Shown here piece by piece: positions 14,742-23,051 of a stretch of 51,315 nucleotides of DNA (positions are counted from its first letter, which is position 1; each line of letters begins with the position of its first letter). The stretch is from Eubacterium ramulus ATCC 29099 (GTDB lineage Bacteria; Bacillota; Clostridia; Lachnospirales; Lachnospiraceae): the NCBI RefSeq assembly GCF_000469345.1, contig NZ_KI271096.1, positions 39,539-90,853 on the forward strand, written 5' to 3'. The notes beneath the pieces were generated by a model, which was given only the letters and a program-made list of their open reading frames with translations, had not been told where the DNA came from and made no database searches. The position numbers and the translations under genes are program-made.

Positions 14742-16265
14742 ATGAAGGTAAAAATCAGAATTGGAAATGAAGTGAAAGAGTATACAGGAGCGTGGGAAGA
14801 TCATACGCTCCTGGAAGTGTTTCAGGAGCTTGGCATCACGCAGGTACATGCCCCCTGTGGTGGAAACGGTACCTGTAAAAAATGTCTGGTGACAGTGGAG
14901 GGACTTGGTGAAGTCCTGTCATGCCAGACGCAATGTAAAGATGGCATGTGTGTGACCGTTGCAGAAGAGCAGAAGTCAGCCATTGCTGAAAATGGAAACT
15001 GCTATCTGTATCCGGCAGATGCGGGTGAAGGGCTGTTGGCGGCCTGTGATATCGGAACGACCACTGTGGTATGTCATCTGCTGGATGGAGCAACCGGAGT
15101 GCGTCTTTGTACAGTCAGCGCACCGAATGCACAGCGCAGTTTTGGCGCAGATGTCATCTCCAGGATCCAGGCATCTGTGGACAGCGGTCTGGATAAATTG
15201 CAGAGTGCCATTGTGGATCAGATCAATGGTATGCTGGTGCAGTTAAAACAGAAAGCGGGCAGAACAGAAGATATCCGTCGGCTGGCGGTTGCCGGCAACA
15301 CGGTCATGAGCCATCTGTTCTGCGGATTGTCTCCGGAGAGTATCGGTGTGGCACCTTTTACGCCTTTGTCTCTGTTTGGGGAAAGTTATGACGCAAAACA
15401 GATTGGTATCGAAGGTTGTGAGACTGTGTATGTCGTGCCGTCCATTGCCGGTTATGTGGGCGGCGATATTGTAGCGGATCTGGCAGCGGTACAGATGCAC
15501 TCTTCTGTGCTGGCAGAAGATGGTGAGAAAGAGACACTGATGCTGGATATTGGTACCAACGGAGAGATGGTGCTTGGAAAATCCGGTTCGTATGTGTGCT
15601 GTGCGACAGCGGCAGGACCGGCTTTTGAAGGAGCGGAGATCGCCATGGGAATGCCGGCAGCTTCCGGAGCTATCTCAAAAGTCTGGCTGGAAGATGGAAA
15701 AATCTGTTGTTCCACGATCAACGATGCACCGGCAGTGGGAATCTGCGGTTCCGGGTTGATCGACGCACTGGCGGTATTTTTGGAAACAGAGCTGTTGGAT
15801 GAGACCGGTCTGATCGCGGATGAGGATGAGGTGGAGGAAGCATATGCCGGTTACCTGGGAGAAGATGAGGACGGTACCTGTGTCTATCTGACGGATACTG
15901 TGAAAGTGACCCAGGCAGATGTGCGGAAGCTTCAGCTTGCCAAGGCATCGATCGCGGCTGGTATCCGGATTCTGTTATCCGAGCGGAATATTTCTGTGAC
16001 TGATGTGGAGCAGGTGATCCTTGCCGGCGGTTTTGGAAGTTTTCTGAACAAAAAGAGTGCGGCAGCGATCGGGCTGATCCCGGAGGAACTGGAGCCGGTG
16101 ACGATCTCTGTAGGAAATGCGGCCGGTGAGGGCGCAGTGTCTGCGGCAGTGTCAGAGGCAGCCAGACAGGAACTGGGCCGTCTGCAGCAGGAGATGCGCT
16201 ATGTGGAACTGTCCACACACAAAAAGTTCAGCGATGCTTATATGGAAGAAATGTTTTTCGAATAA
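14742..16265 (+). CDS. RACo-like corrinoid activation protein
   Basis: Reductive activator of corrinoid proteins, which uses ATP to return inactive Co(II) to Co(I). The 507-residue product has an N-terminal [2Fe-2S] ferredoxin domain with Cys39, Cys45, Cys48 and Cys61 (C-x5-C-x2-C-x12-C). The C-terminal part is an ASKHA/DUF4445 domain (AACDIGTTTVVCHLLD, LDIGTNGEM, GICGSGLIDALA, ILAGGFGSFLN). ATG 14742 is chosen; a GTG seven codons earlier has no ribosome site. It sits 29 bases before cbiL, linking corrinoid use with corrinoid synthesis. Its partner corrinoid protein is not in the window. Confidence 0.85.
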   Translation: MKVKIRIGNEVKEYTGAWEDHTLLEVFQELGITQVHAPCGGNGTCKKCLVTVEGLGEVLSCQTQCKDGMCVTVAEEQKSAIAENGNCYLYPADAGEGLLAACDIGTTTVVCHLLDGATGVRLCTVSAPNAQRSFGADVISRIQASVDSGLDKLQSAIVDQINGMLVQLKQKAGRTEDIRRLAVAGNTVMSHLFCGLSPESIGVAPFTPLSLFGESYDAKQIGIEGCETVYVVPSIAGYVGGDIVADLAAVQMHSSVLAEDGEKETLMLDIGTNGEMVLGKSGSYVCCATAAGPAFEGAEIAMGMPAASGAISKVWLEDGKICCSTINDAPAVGICGSGLIDALAVFLETELLDETGLIADEDEVEEAYAGYLGEDEDGTCVYLTDTVKVTQADVRKLQLAKASIAAGIRILLSERNISVTDVEQVILAGGFGSFLNKKSAAAIGLIPEELEPVTISVGNAAGEGAVSAAVSEAARQELGRLQQEMRYVELSTHKKFSDAYMEEMFFE

Positions 16266-16294
16266 AAAACTGAGAAAGAAAGGAAATAAGAAAC

Positions 16295-16990
16295 ATGAGA
16301 GGAATTTTATACGGGGTAGGAGTAGGTCCGGGAGATCCGGAATTAATGACTTTGAAGGCGGTTCGTATGATCCGCGAGAATGAGGTGATTGCAGTACCGG
16401 GGGCAGAGGCAAAGGAAACTGTTGCGTACCAGATCGCTGTACAGGCGGTGCCGGAACTGGCAGACAAAGAATTGCTTTCTATCTATATGCCAATGACACA
16501 CGATGCAAAGGAACTGGAGGAAAATCACAGAAAGGGAGCAAAAGCACTGGAAGAAGTACTGGATCAGGGAAAAGATATCGTGTTTCTGACCCTCGGAGAT
16601 CCGACCATCTATTCTACATTTTCCTATTTGCAGAAACGTGTGGAAGATGATGGTTATGAGACTGCGCTGGTAAGTGGTATCACTTCTTTCTGTGCAGCAG
16701 CGGCCAGAACAAACCAGCCGCTGGTTGAGTGGAATCAGACTCTGCATATCGTACCTGCTGTTCACCGTCTGGGTGATACTCCGGATGCCGAAGGTAATTA
16801 TGTATTTATGAAATCCGGAAAGAAGATGAAACAGGTAAAAGAGATTTTGCGGGAGACCGGAAAGCAGGTGTCCATGGTGGAAAACTGTGGAATGGAGACG
16901 GAACATGTATACCGCAGTGTGGATGAAATCCCGGATGATGCCGGATACTATTCCCTGATCATTGCGAAAGAGATGGAATCCGGAAAATGA
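16295..16990 (+). CDS. cbiL: Cobalt-precorrin-2 C20-methyltransferase
   Basis: SAM-dependent methylation at C20 of (cobalt-)precorrin-2, the first committed ring methylation after cobalt insertion. The 231-residue tetrapyrrole methylase shows the N-terminal LYGVGVGPGDPELMTLKAV, the SAM motif LTLGDPTIYST and GITSFCAAAARTNQPL, typical of CbiL/CobI. AAAGGAAATAAG precedes the ATG. Its stop overlaps the next start (ATGA). It is separated from the other cbi genes by about 4 kb of unrelated genes. Confidence 0.93.
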   Translation: MRGILYGVGVGPGDPELMTLKAVRMIRENEVIAVPGAEAKETVAYQIAVQAVPELADKELLSIYMPMTHDAKELEENHRKGAKALEEVLDQGKDIVFLTLGDPTIYSTFSYLQKRVEDDGYETALVSGITSFCAAAARTNQPLVEWNQTLHIVPAVHRLGDTPDAEGNYVFMKSGKKMKQVKEILRETGKQVSMVENCGMETEHVYRSVDEIPDDAGYYSLIIAKEMESGK

Positions 16991-17829
16991 TAGAACTGTC
17001 AGATCTTACGAAAAAGTTTGATACGTTTACTGCGGTGGATCATCTGAACCTGCGGATCGAAACCGGTGAATTTTTTGGCCTGTTGGGGCCAAACGGAGCC
17101 GGAAAGACTACAACAATCAGCCTGATGTCCACCCTGCTTCTGCCTACGGAAGGCGAGATCCGGGTGGACGGGGAAGTGCTTTCACGGAAAAATCCCGGAC
17201 TGAAACGAAAAATCAGTGTCATTACCCAGGAGTATTCCATGCGTCAGGACATGACGATGGATGAGGTGATGGAATATCAGGGACGGCTGTACTTTATGCC
17301 CCGGAAAAAAATCCGGGAAAAGACAGAAGAACTGCTGGAATTTTGTGGCCTGATCGATTTCCGCAGAAGGACAGTGCGAAAACTTTCCGGTGGTATGAAA
17401 CGAAAACTGATGGTCTGCCGGGCTTTGTTGACAGAGCCGGAGATCCTGCTGCTGGATGAGCCAACCGCTGGTATGGATGCTCTTTCCAGACGGCAGATGT
17501 GGAATCTGCTGCGCCAGCTCAATGACCACAATCTTACGATCCTTCTTACGACCCATTATATGGAAGAGGCGGAGAGTCTGTGCCAGAGGGTAGCATTTAT
17601 GGATCGTGGAAGACTGGAAGAAGTCAGTGAACCAAAGAAAATGGTGGAACAGCTGGGACATTTTGCAGTGGATGAGATGACATCAGATGGGCTGAAAAGT
17701 CATTATTTTAAAAACAGAGAAGATGCTATTGCTCATTTGAGCAGACTGACCGGTCAGACTGCTTTGCGCAATACCACATTGGAAGATGTCTTTGTGGCAC
17801 GGGCAGAGCGGAAAGAGAGGCAGCGGTAG
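16987..17829 (+). CDS. ABC-2 type transporter, ATPase subunit
   Basis: ABC ATPase of 280 residues, of the CcmA/DrrA (drug or polysaccharide exporter) branch. It has Walker A GPNGAGKTT (residues 34-42), the signature LSGGMKRKL near 135, Walker B ILLLDEPTAGMD near 155 and a switch His in LLTTHYMEEAE. It overlaps cbiL by ATGA and is followed after 3 bases by its permease, so translation is coupled. The substrate is unknown. Export of a corrinoid, intermediate or metal is conceivable from context only. Confidence 0.9.
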   Translation: MIELSDLTKKFDTFTAVDHLNLRIETGEFFGLLGPNGAGKTTTISLMSTLLLPTEGEIRVDGEVLSRKNPGLKRKISVITQEYSMRQDMTMDEVMEYQGRLYFMPRKKIREKTEELLEFCGLIDFRRRTVRKLSGGMKRKLMVCRALLTEPEILLLDEPTAGMDALSRRQMWNLLRQLNDHNLTILLTTHYMEEAESLCQRVAFMDRGRLEEVSEPKKMVEQLGHFAVDEMTSDGLKSHYFKNREDAIAHLSRLTGQTALRNTTLEDVFVARAERKERQR

Positions 17830-17832
17830 TCA

Positions 17833-18564
17833 ATGGGAATTATAACAGTATTATGGGAAAAATGGACGGAGTTCCGCAGAGATTTTTACAAAATCACTCT
17901 GGCGGCAATGATTGCACCGCTGATGTATCTGATCGTGTTTGGAATGGGAATCCAGATGGTGTCCCACGGAGAACCATATCTGAATTTCCTGATTCCGGGT
18001 GTAGTGTCACTGACAACGATGACAGGCAGTTTTAATGCCATTGCACAGAATCTGAATGTGCAGCGTCTGTATGAGAAGGCTTTTGATCAGGTAATGATCT
18101 CACCGACACCGCTCTGGCAGTTTATTGTAGGCCAGGTGATTGCCGGAAGTCTCCGGGGACTGTATGCGGGATGTGTGATCATGCTTTTGGTCCTGCCGAT
18201 TCATACCGGAGTAATATTCAACGGATTTTCTTTTCTGATCATGTTTTTGAACGGGGCAGTATTTTCAACGATTGCCGTGGTAGTTTCCTTTATTGCGAAA
18301 AATCATACGGATGTGCCGCGGTTTTCCAATTATGTCATTATGCCGATGTCTTATCTGTGTAATACATTTTTTGCTATGGATAATATGCCGGAAGGCATCC
18401 GTCAGGTCATCGGTGCATTGCCGTTGTCACAGACAAGTGCTATGATCCGGAGCATTGCAAAAGGAGAAGCCATCAATCCGATTGGAATTCTGATCCTTGC
18501 AATTTATCTGGCGGTATTTCTGACACTTTCCTTTTGGTTTATTTACAAGCGGAAGAATCTGTAA
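17833..18564 (+). CDS. ABC-2 type transporter, permease subunit
   Basis: Membrane subunit of 243 residues with six hydrophobic segments (for example IAPLMYLIVFGMGIQMV and the last one near residues 215-236). It has the ABC-2 pattern, including LPLSQTSAMIRSIAKGE before the final helix. It pairs with the ATPase encoded 3 bases upstream and has no clear ribosome site of its own. A repeat A copy follows, which may punctuate the transcript. Confidence 0.88.
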   Translation: MGIITVLWEKWTEFRRDFYKITLAAMIAPLMYLIVFGMGIQMVSHGEPYLNFLIPGVVSLTTMTGSFNAIAQNLNVQRLYEKAFDQVMISPTPLWQFIVGQVIAGSLRGLYAGCVIMLLVLPIHTGVIFNGFSFLIMFLNGAVFSTIAVVVSFIAKNHTDVPRFSNYVIMPMSYLCNTFFAMDNMPEGIRQVIGALPLSQTSAMIRSIAKGEAINPIGILILAIYLAVFLTLSFWFIYKRKNL

Positions 18565-18577
18565 ACATCGTCTTTAT

Positions 18578-18643
18578 GGACGCAGGTCGCAAAGTAGCTG
18601 CGTTCATGAGCAAGCAGCGAAAGCGGATTGCGAATGTCTGCTT
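18578..18643 (+). repeat. Repeat A, copy 5, inside the cobalamin cluster
   Basis: Intermediate form. GGACGCAG (18578-18585) pairs with CTGCGTTC with one G-T wobble, enclosing only the small GTCGC hairpin remnant. The terminal hairpin AAAGCGGA...TCTGCTTT follows, with one G-T wobble keeping the stem. It lies between the ABC permease and the NEAT-like gene. Confidence 0.8.
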
Positions 18644-18689
18644 TACAACAGAAATATCGGAATAAAAATACAGGGAAAGGAAGCTGAAT

Positions 18690-19304
18690 ATGGAAAAACA
18701 GACGGGATTCAGAGGAAAAGGAAAAGAACAGAAGACGGGAGTAACCGGAATCTGGCACCGGATCCTGATGGGAGTCTGCTGCTGTCTGCTGCTTGGTGTC
18801 TGCCTGTGCCGGACAGTTCAGGCGGAGCCATTGTCCGTGGACAAAGAAGATGGGGAATATGCCATTGATGTGTCCATGACCGGAGGAAGCGGAAAGGCAA
18901 CGGTGGTATCGCCGACCGTTTTTCTGGTGAAAGATGGCAAAGCATATGCAAAACTGCAGTGGAGCAGCTCTAATTATGATTATATGATCGTGGATGGTGA
19001 GAAAATTTTAAATGAGAATACCAATGAGAACGGGTATTCCACCTTTACGATTCCAGTGACGGCATTTGACAGTGAGATGTCTGTCATTGCAGATACTACC
19101 GCTATGGGAACACCTCATGAGATTGCTTATGCACTGACCTTTTATGCGGATTCGATTGAAAGTAAGGGAGCACTTCCACAGGAAGCGGCAAAACGTGTAC
19201 TGGTGGTGGCTGCCATTATCATTGTAGGCGGTGGAATTCTGAATCATTTTGTGGCAAAACGCAGAAACCGGGATTATACCCCGCACAAAAAGACGGGAAA
19301 ATAA
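18690..19304 (+). CDS. Surface protein with NEAT-like domain
   Basis: A 204-residue exported protein with a charged N-terminus, signal segment (about 25-45), one beta-rich domain (about 50-160), C-terminal membrane helix (about 172-190) and a basic tail; no LPXTG motif. The domain pattern (VKDGKAYAKLQWSSSNYDYMIVDGE, residues about 75-99, then TPHEIAYALTFYADS) recalls NEAT haem-binding domains. The usual YxxxY would be His143-x3-Tyr147 here. Context inside a tetrapyrrole cluster fits haem or corrinoid capture. The assignment is by eye and tentative. Confidence 0.55.
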   Translation: MEKQTGFRGKGKEQKTGVTGIWHRILMGVCCCLLLGVCLCRTVQAEPLSVDKEDGEYAIDVSMTGGSGKATVVSPTVFLVKDGKAYAKLQWSSSNYDYMIVDGEKILNENTNENGYSTFTIPVTAFDSEMSVIADTTAMGTPHEIAYALTFYADSIESKGALPQEAAKRVLVVAAIIIVGGGILNHFVAKRRNRDYTPHKKTGK

Positions 19305-19378
19305 ATAACGTTATATATTGTGAATAGAAACGTCATTTTACCAAAATTGAAGTATTTAGAAAGATATGAGGAGCAGCT

Positions 19379-20086
19379 ATGGAATTGAATGCAATGAAAG
19401 AACGGGAAGCAATCTGTGATGTCTGCCATAAAATGTGGCAGCGTGGGATCGTGGCAGCAAATGATGGAAATGTTTCCGTAAAATTAGAGGACGGTACATT
19501 CTTGTGTACTCCATCCGGTGTCAGCAAGGCAGCCATGACACCGGAGATCCTGGTGCATCTTGCTGCGGACGGAAGTGTGATCTCTGCGGCAGAAGGCTAC
19601 AAACCATCTTCCGAAATGAAGATGCATTTCCGGTGTTATGCGGAACGTGAGGATGTAAAGGCAGTGGTACATGCTCATCCGCCGATCGCAACAAGCTATG
19701 CGTCCATGGGGCGTGCACTGGATGGGTATCAGGCCATGGAATTTATCGTAAATCTCGGTGCAGTTCCGATCGCTCCGTATGCACAGCCATCCACAGATGA
19801 AGTGCCGGATTCTATCGCACCGTTTCTTCAGGATCATGATGCCATTTTACTGGCACATCACGGAGCACTGACGGTGGGAGACAGTCTGACCAGAGCTTAC
19901 TTCAGGATGGAATCGCTGGAGATGTTTGCAAAAACTTCGCTGTATATCCATCTGCTGGGTGGTGCACCGGACATGCCGCAGGATAAGATTGATGCGCTGA
20001 TCGATCTGCGTAACAATGGATACAAGATTCCGGGCAGACATCCGGGATATGTCAAATATAATGAACCGGAAGGTGACAATCAGTAA
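19379..20086 (+). CDS. Class II aldolase/adducin family protein
   Basis: Zinc-dependent aldolase of the FucA/AraD family, 235 residues. The fold motifs are NDGNVSVKL, TPSGVSK, the metal-binding HAHPP and HHGAL, and the catalytic-type Glu in SSEMKMHF. Such enzymes cleave sugar phosphates such as fuculose-1-phosphate or ribulose-5-phosphate epimers. The substrate here is not evident. AGGAGC precedes the ATG. It overlaps the following LysR start (TAATG), so the two are coupled. It has no known step in cobalamin synthesis, and its presence here is unexplained. Confidence 0.85.
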   Translation: MELNAMKEREAICDVCHKMWQRGIVAANDGNVSVKLEDGTFLCTPSGVSKAAMTPEILVHLAADGSVISAAEGYKPSSEMKMHFRCYAEREDVKAVVHAHPPIATSYASMGRALDGYQAMEFIVNLGAVPIAPYAQPSTDEVPDSIAPFLQDHDAILLAHHGALTVGDSLTRAYFRMESLEMFAKTSLYIHLLGGAPDMPQDKIDALIDLRNNGYKIPGRHPGYVKYNEPEGDNQ

Positions 20087-20979
20087 TGAACAGCAGACAG
20101 TTGGAATATTTTCTTGCCGTTGCCCATGAACTGAATTTTACAAAAGCAGCGGAATCCATGTATGTTTCCCAGACGGCGGTAACTCAGCAGATCAAGGCAC
20201 TGGAAGAACAGCTGGGAGTCAGCCTGTTTGAGCGGACAAAGAAAAAAGTTGTTCTGACTCCGGCAGGAAAAGTATTTCTGCAGGAGGCATCTTCAATACT
20301 GAACCGAATCGATACGGCGGTGGAGCGTACCAGGGAGGCATCCAGCGGAGTGATCGGATCACTGGAAATCGGATTTTCCGTGGGCATCGGCAATACGGGA
20401 CTGGCGGAAAAAATTCAGGCGTTTAATGAGAAATATCCGAATATTGCCATGAAGTTTACGAACCAGAGTCCCTCCATGCTGTTAAAAATGTTGAAAAACG
20501 GAGATCTGGACCTGGTGCTGATGCCGATGTTTGAAGAGCGGTATTATCAGAATGTGGAAGTGCGCAGACTGAGCACGGAGCGGATGTCAGCCGTATTTCC
20601 ACGGACACATGTCCTGGCACAGAAGCCGTATGTGACGAGAGCAGATCTCAAGGACGAGAACCTGATCCTTGCCTGCACACCGGAAAGTGAGATCGGTGAG
20701 GACAAGCGGATCATTGAAACATTCTGGAAGCGGGGATATCATCCGAATGTGGTGGCAAAGATCGAGGATGTGGAGACGATTCTTCTGATGCTGTCAGCAA
20801 ATATGGGGGTGACGATTCTGCCATCCTATCTGTCGATTCCATTGCAGTCAAGAGGGCGGCTTGTGTCAGTGCCATTTGGCGGACCGGAGGATACCATTGA
20901 TATTATTGCAGCATGGATGCCGCAGACAGAGAATCCGTCCCTGGAAAAAATCCTGCCGTTTCTGGAGGAAAATCAATAG
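20086..20979 (+). CDS. LysR-family regulator 2
   Basis: LysR-type regulator of 297 residues. The helix-turn-helix is in FLAVAHELNFTKAAESMYVS and QTAVTQQIKALEEQLGVSL (about residues 9-47), then the effector-binding domain. It shares a TAATG overlap with the aldolase gene, so it probably responds to that enzyme's pathway. Whether it also controls the cobalamin genes is open. The cbiD start lies 41 bases downstream. Confidence 0.9.
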   Translation: MNSRQLEYFLAVAHELNFTKAAESMYVSQTAVTQQIKALEEQLGVSLFERTKKKVVLTPAGKVFLQEASSILNRIDTAVERTREASSGVIGSLEIGFSVGIGNTGLAEKIQAFNEKYPNIAMKFTNQSPSMLLKMLKNGDLDLVLMPMFEERYYQNVEVRRLSTERMSAVFPRTHVLAQKPYVTRADLKDENLILACTPESEIGEDKRIIETFWKRGYHPNVVAKIEDVETILLMLSANMGVTILPSYLSIPLQSRGRLVSVPFGGPEDTIDIIAAWMPQTENPSLEKILPFLEENQ

Positions 20980-21020
20980 AAGAGAAAAAGTCAAAGAGAG
21001 AGGAGCTGGGTGCGGGCAAA

Positions 21021-22280
21021 ATGAAAACCGGATTGGAAGATTATTTTATTATCAAAGATCAGAAAAAAATGCGCTTTGGGTATACCACAGGCAGCTGTGC
21101 GGCAGCAGCGGCAAAGGCAGCGGCCAGTATGCTGTTTGAGCGGAAAGAACTTCCGGTTGTAGAACTGCTGCCCCCAAAAGGAATCCGTCTCTGGCTGGAA
21201 GTGCTGGACATTAGCCGGAAAAAGGATTGTGTGTCCTGTGCGATCAAAAAGGACGGCGGCGATGATCCGGATGTGACCAGCGGATTGCTGGTATATGCAA
21301 CCGTGCGGTTGTGCAGCAGGGGAGAGGCCAGGGCACTGCAGCAGGTATTTTTACATACAAAACAGATGCAGGGAGATTGCCGGCAGACAGAATTGCTGCA
21401 GCAGGAAAAACCGGAAACTGCAGTGGTGGGAATTACTGCCGGAGAAGGGGTTGGAAAAATCACACTGCCGGGTCTGGAACAGCCGGTGGGAGCCCCTGCC
21501 ATTAATAAAGTGCCCCGGCGTATGATCACGGAAGCCGTGCAGGAAATCTGTGAAAAACATGGTTATTGTGGCGGAATCGAAGTGTGTATCCGGGTACCGG
21601 AAGGGGCGCAGACAGCACAGAAAACCTTTAATCCGAGACTCGGCATACAGGGCGGTATCTCAATCCTCGGAACCAGCGGCATCGTGGAACCTATGAGTGA
21701 AAAAGCACTGATCTCCAGTATTGAAGTGGAGATGAAGCAGAAAGCTTCCGGCGGAAAACAATATCTGCTGGTGGCACCGGGCAATTATGGACTGCAGTAT
21801 CTGTCCGGTCATTTTCCCTTTGATGCTGATGAAGCGGTAAAATGCAGTAATTATGTAGGACAGACCATTGATTTTGCTGTAAATATGGGACTGAAAGGCA
21901 TTTTATTCGTAGCGCATATCGGAAAATTTATCAAAGTAGCCGGTGGTATCATGAACACCCATTCCAGAGATGCAGATGCAAGGATGGAGATTCTTGCAGC
22001 AAATGCCCTGCGGGCAGGAGCGGATGTCCGGACAGCGAAGCAGATACTGGATGCAGTTACAACGGATGAAGGACTTGCTGTTTTAAAACAGACCCCATAC
22101 TGGACGGATACCATGCAGCTTGTGGCACAGCAGGTGGAATATTATCTGAACCACCGGGCACAGGGGCAGCTGATCATCGGTGCCGTGCTGTATTCCAATG
22201 CGATGGGTGAGCTTGGGCGGACAACGCAGGCTGAGCGATTGTTGGAAAATCTGATAAAAGAACGAAAGACGCAGTTATAA
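21021..22280 (+). CDS. cbiD: Cobalt-precorrin-5B C1-methyltransferase
   Basis: CbiD methylates C1 of cobalt-precorrin-5B in the anaerobic pathway. The 419-residue product shows the N-terminal MRFGYTTGSCAAAAAKAA, PRRMITEAV, the signature GGISILGTSGIVEPMSE and VAPGNYG. The ATG at 21021 gives a normal N-terminus; AGAGAGGAG is about 15 bases upstream. Open frame extends back into the LysR gene without homology. It is the first gene of the resumed cbi run. Confidence 0.9.
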   Translation: MKTGLEDYFIIKDQKKMRFGYTTGSCAAAAAKAAASMLFERKELPVVELLPPKGIRLWLEVLDISRKKDCVSCAIKKDGGDDPDVTSGLLVYATVRLCSRGEARALQQVFLHTKQMQGDCRQTELLQQEKPETAVVGITAGEGVGKITLPGLEQPVGAPAINKVPRRMITEAVQEICEKHGYCGGIEVCIRVPEGAQTAQKTFNPRLGIQGGISILGTSGIVEPMSEKALISSIEVEMKQKASGGKQYLLVAPGNYGLQYLSGHFPFDADEAVKCSNYVGQTIDFAVNMGLKGILFVAHIGKFIKVAGGIMNTHSRDADARMEILAANALRAGADVRTAKQILDAVTTDEGLAVLKQTPYWTDTMQLVAQQVEYYLNHRAQGQLIIGAVLYSNAMGELGRTTQAERLLENLIKERKTQL

Positions 22281-22301
22281 TACAGAAAAGATAAGAGATA
22301 A

Positions 22302-23051
22302 AAATCAGGAGCAGGAAGCGGTGCACCGGATCTGATCACCGTCAGAGGAAAAAATCTGCTGGAGCAGGCAGATGTGATTATTTATGCGGGATCTTTGGTT
22401 AATCCGGAGCTGCTGTCCTATAAAAAAGAAGGATGCGAAGTGTATAACAGTGCGACGATGACACTGGAGGAAGTGCTGGAAGTGATGGAGCAGGCTCATG
22501 CAGAGCAGAAAATGATTGTTCGTCTGCATACAGGTGATCCATGTATTTATGGCGCGATCCGTGAACAGATGGATCGACTGGATGAGAAGAACATTCCATA
22601 TGAGAGCTGCCCGGGTGTCAGCGCATTTTGCGGAGCTGCAGCAGCCCTGAATCTGGAATATACGCTTCCGAATGTGTCACAGAGCGTGGTCATTACCCGT
22701 ATGGAAGGACGGACACCGGTGCCGGAGCGGGAACGTATTGCTTCTTTTGCAGCGCATCATGCAACGATGGTTGTGTTCCTCAGTACCGGCTTACTGGAGG
22801 AACTTTCAAAGGAACTGATTGCCGGAGGGTACACAGCGGATACACCGGCAGCCATTGTATATAAGGCGACCTGGCCGGAGGAAGAAAAATATATCTGTAC
22901 CGTCGGAACGCTGGCACAGACCGCAAAGGAACACAATATCACAAAGACAGCCCTGATGATCATCGGTGATGCAGTGACACATACGAATTATGACAGATCC
23001 GAGCTGTATCATCCGGAATTTACCACAGAATTCAGAAAAGCGAAACAGTGA
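22302..23051 (+). CDS. cbiF: Cobalt-precorrin-4 C11-methyltransferase, start codon missing
   Basis: CbiF methylates C11 of cobalt-precorrin-4. Homology begins at GAGSGAPDLITVRGKNLLEQ (from 22308) and runs through ADVIIYAGSLVNPELL, RLHTGDPCIYGA and PGVSAFCGAAAALNLEYTLP to the stop. Upstream the frame meets a TAA at 22299-22301, and between it and 22373 there is no ATG, GTG or TTG. The first GTG (22374) would delete the SAM-binding first strand. The coordinates give the open frame, not a proven start. A base error, a recent frameshift or a non-standard start are possible. Confidence 0.8.
   Translation, partial: KSGAGSGAPDLITVRGKNLLEQADVIIYAGSLVNPELLSYKKEGCEVYNSATMTLEEVLEVMEQAHAEQKMIVRLHTGDPCIYGAIREQMDRLDEKNIPYESCPGVSAFCGAAAALNLEYTLPNVSQSVVITRMEGRTPVPERERIASFAAHHATMVVFLSTGLLEELSKELIAGGYTADTPAAIVYKATWPEEEKYICTVGTLAQTAKEHNITKTALMIIGDAVTHTNYDRSELYHPEFTTEFRKAKQ

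Noticed and set aside
22374-23051. Starting cbiF at the GTG at 22374
   Set aside because: This removes the first strand and the GAGSGAP SAM-binding motif, which are clearly encoded upstream in the same frame, and no ribosome site precedes the GTG.
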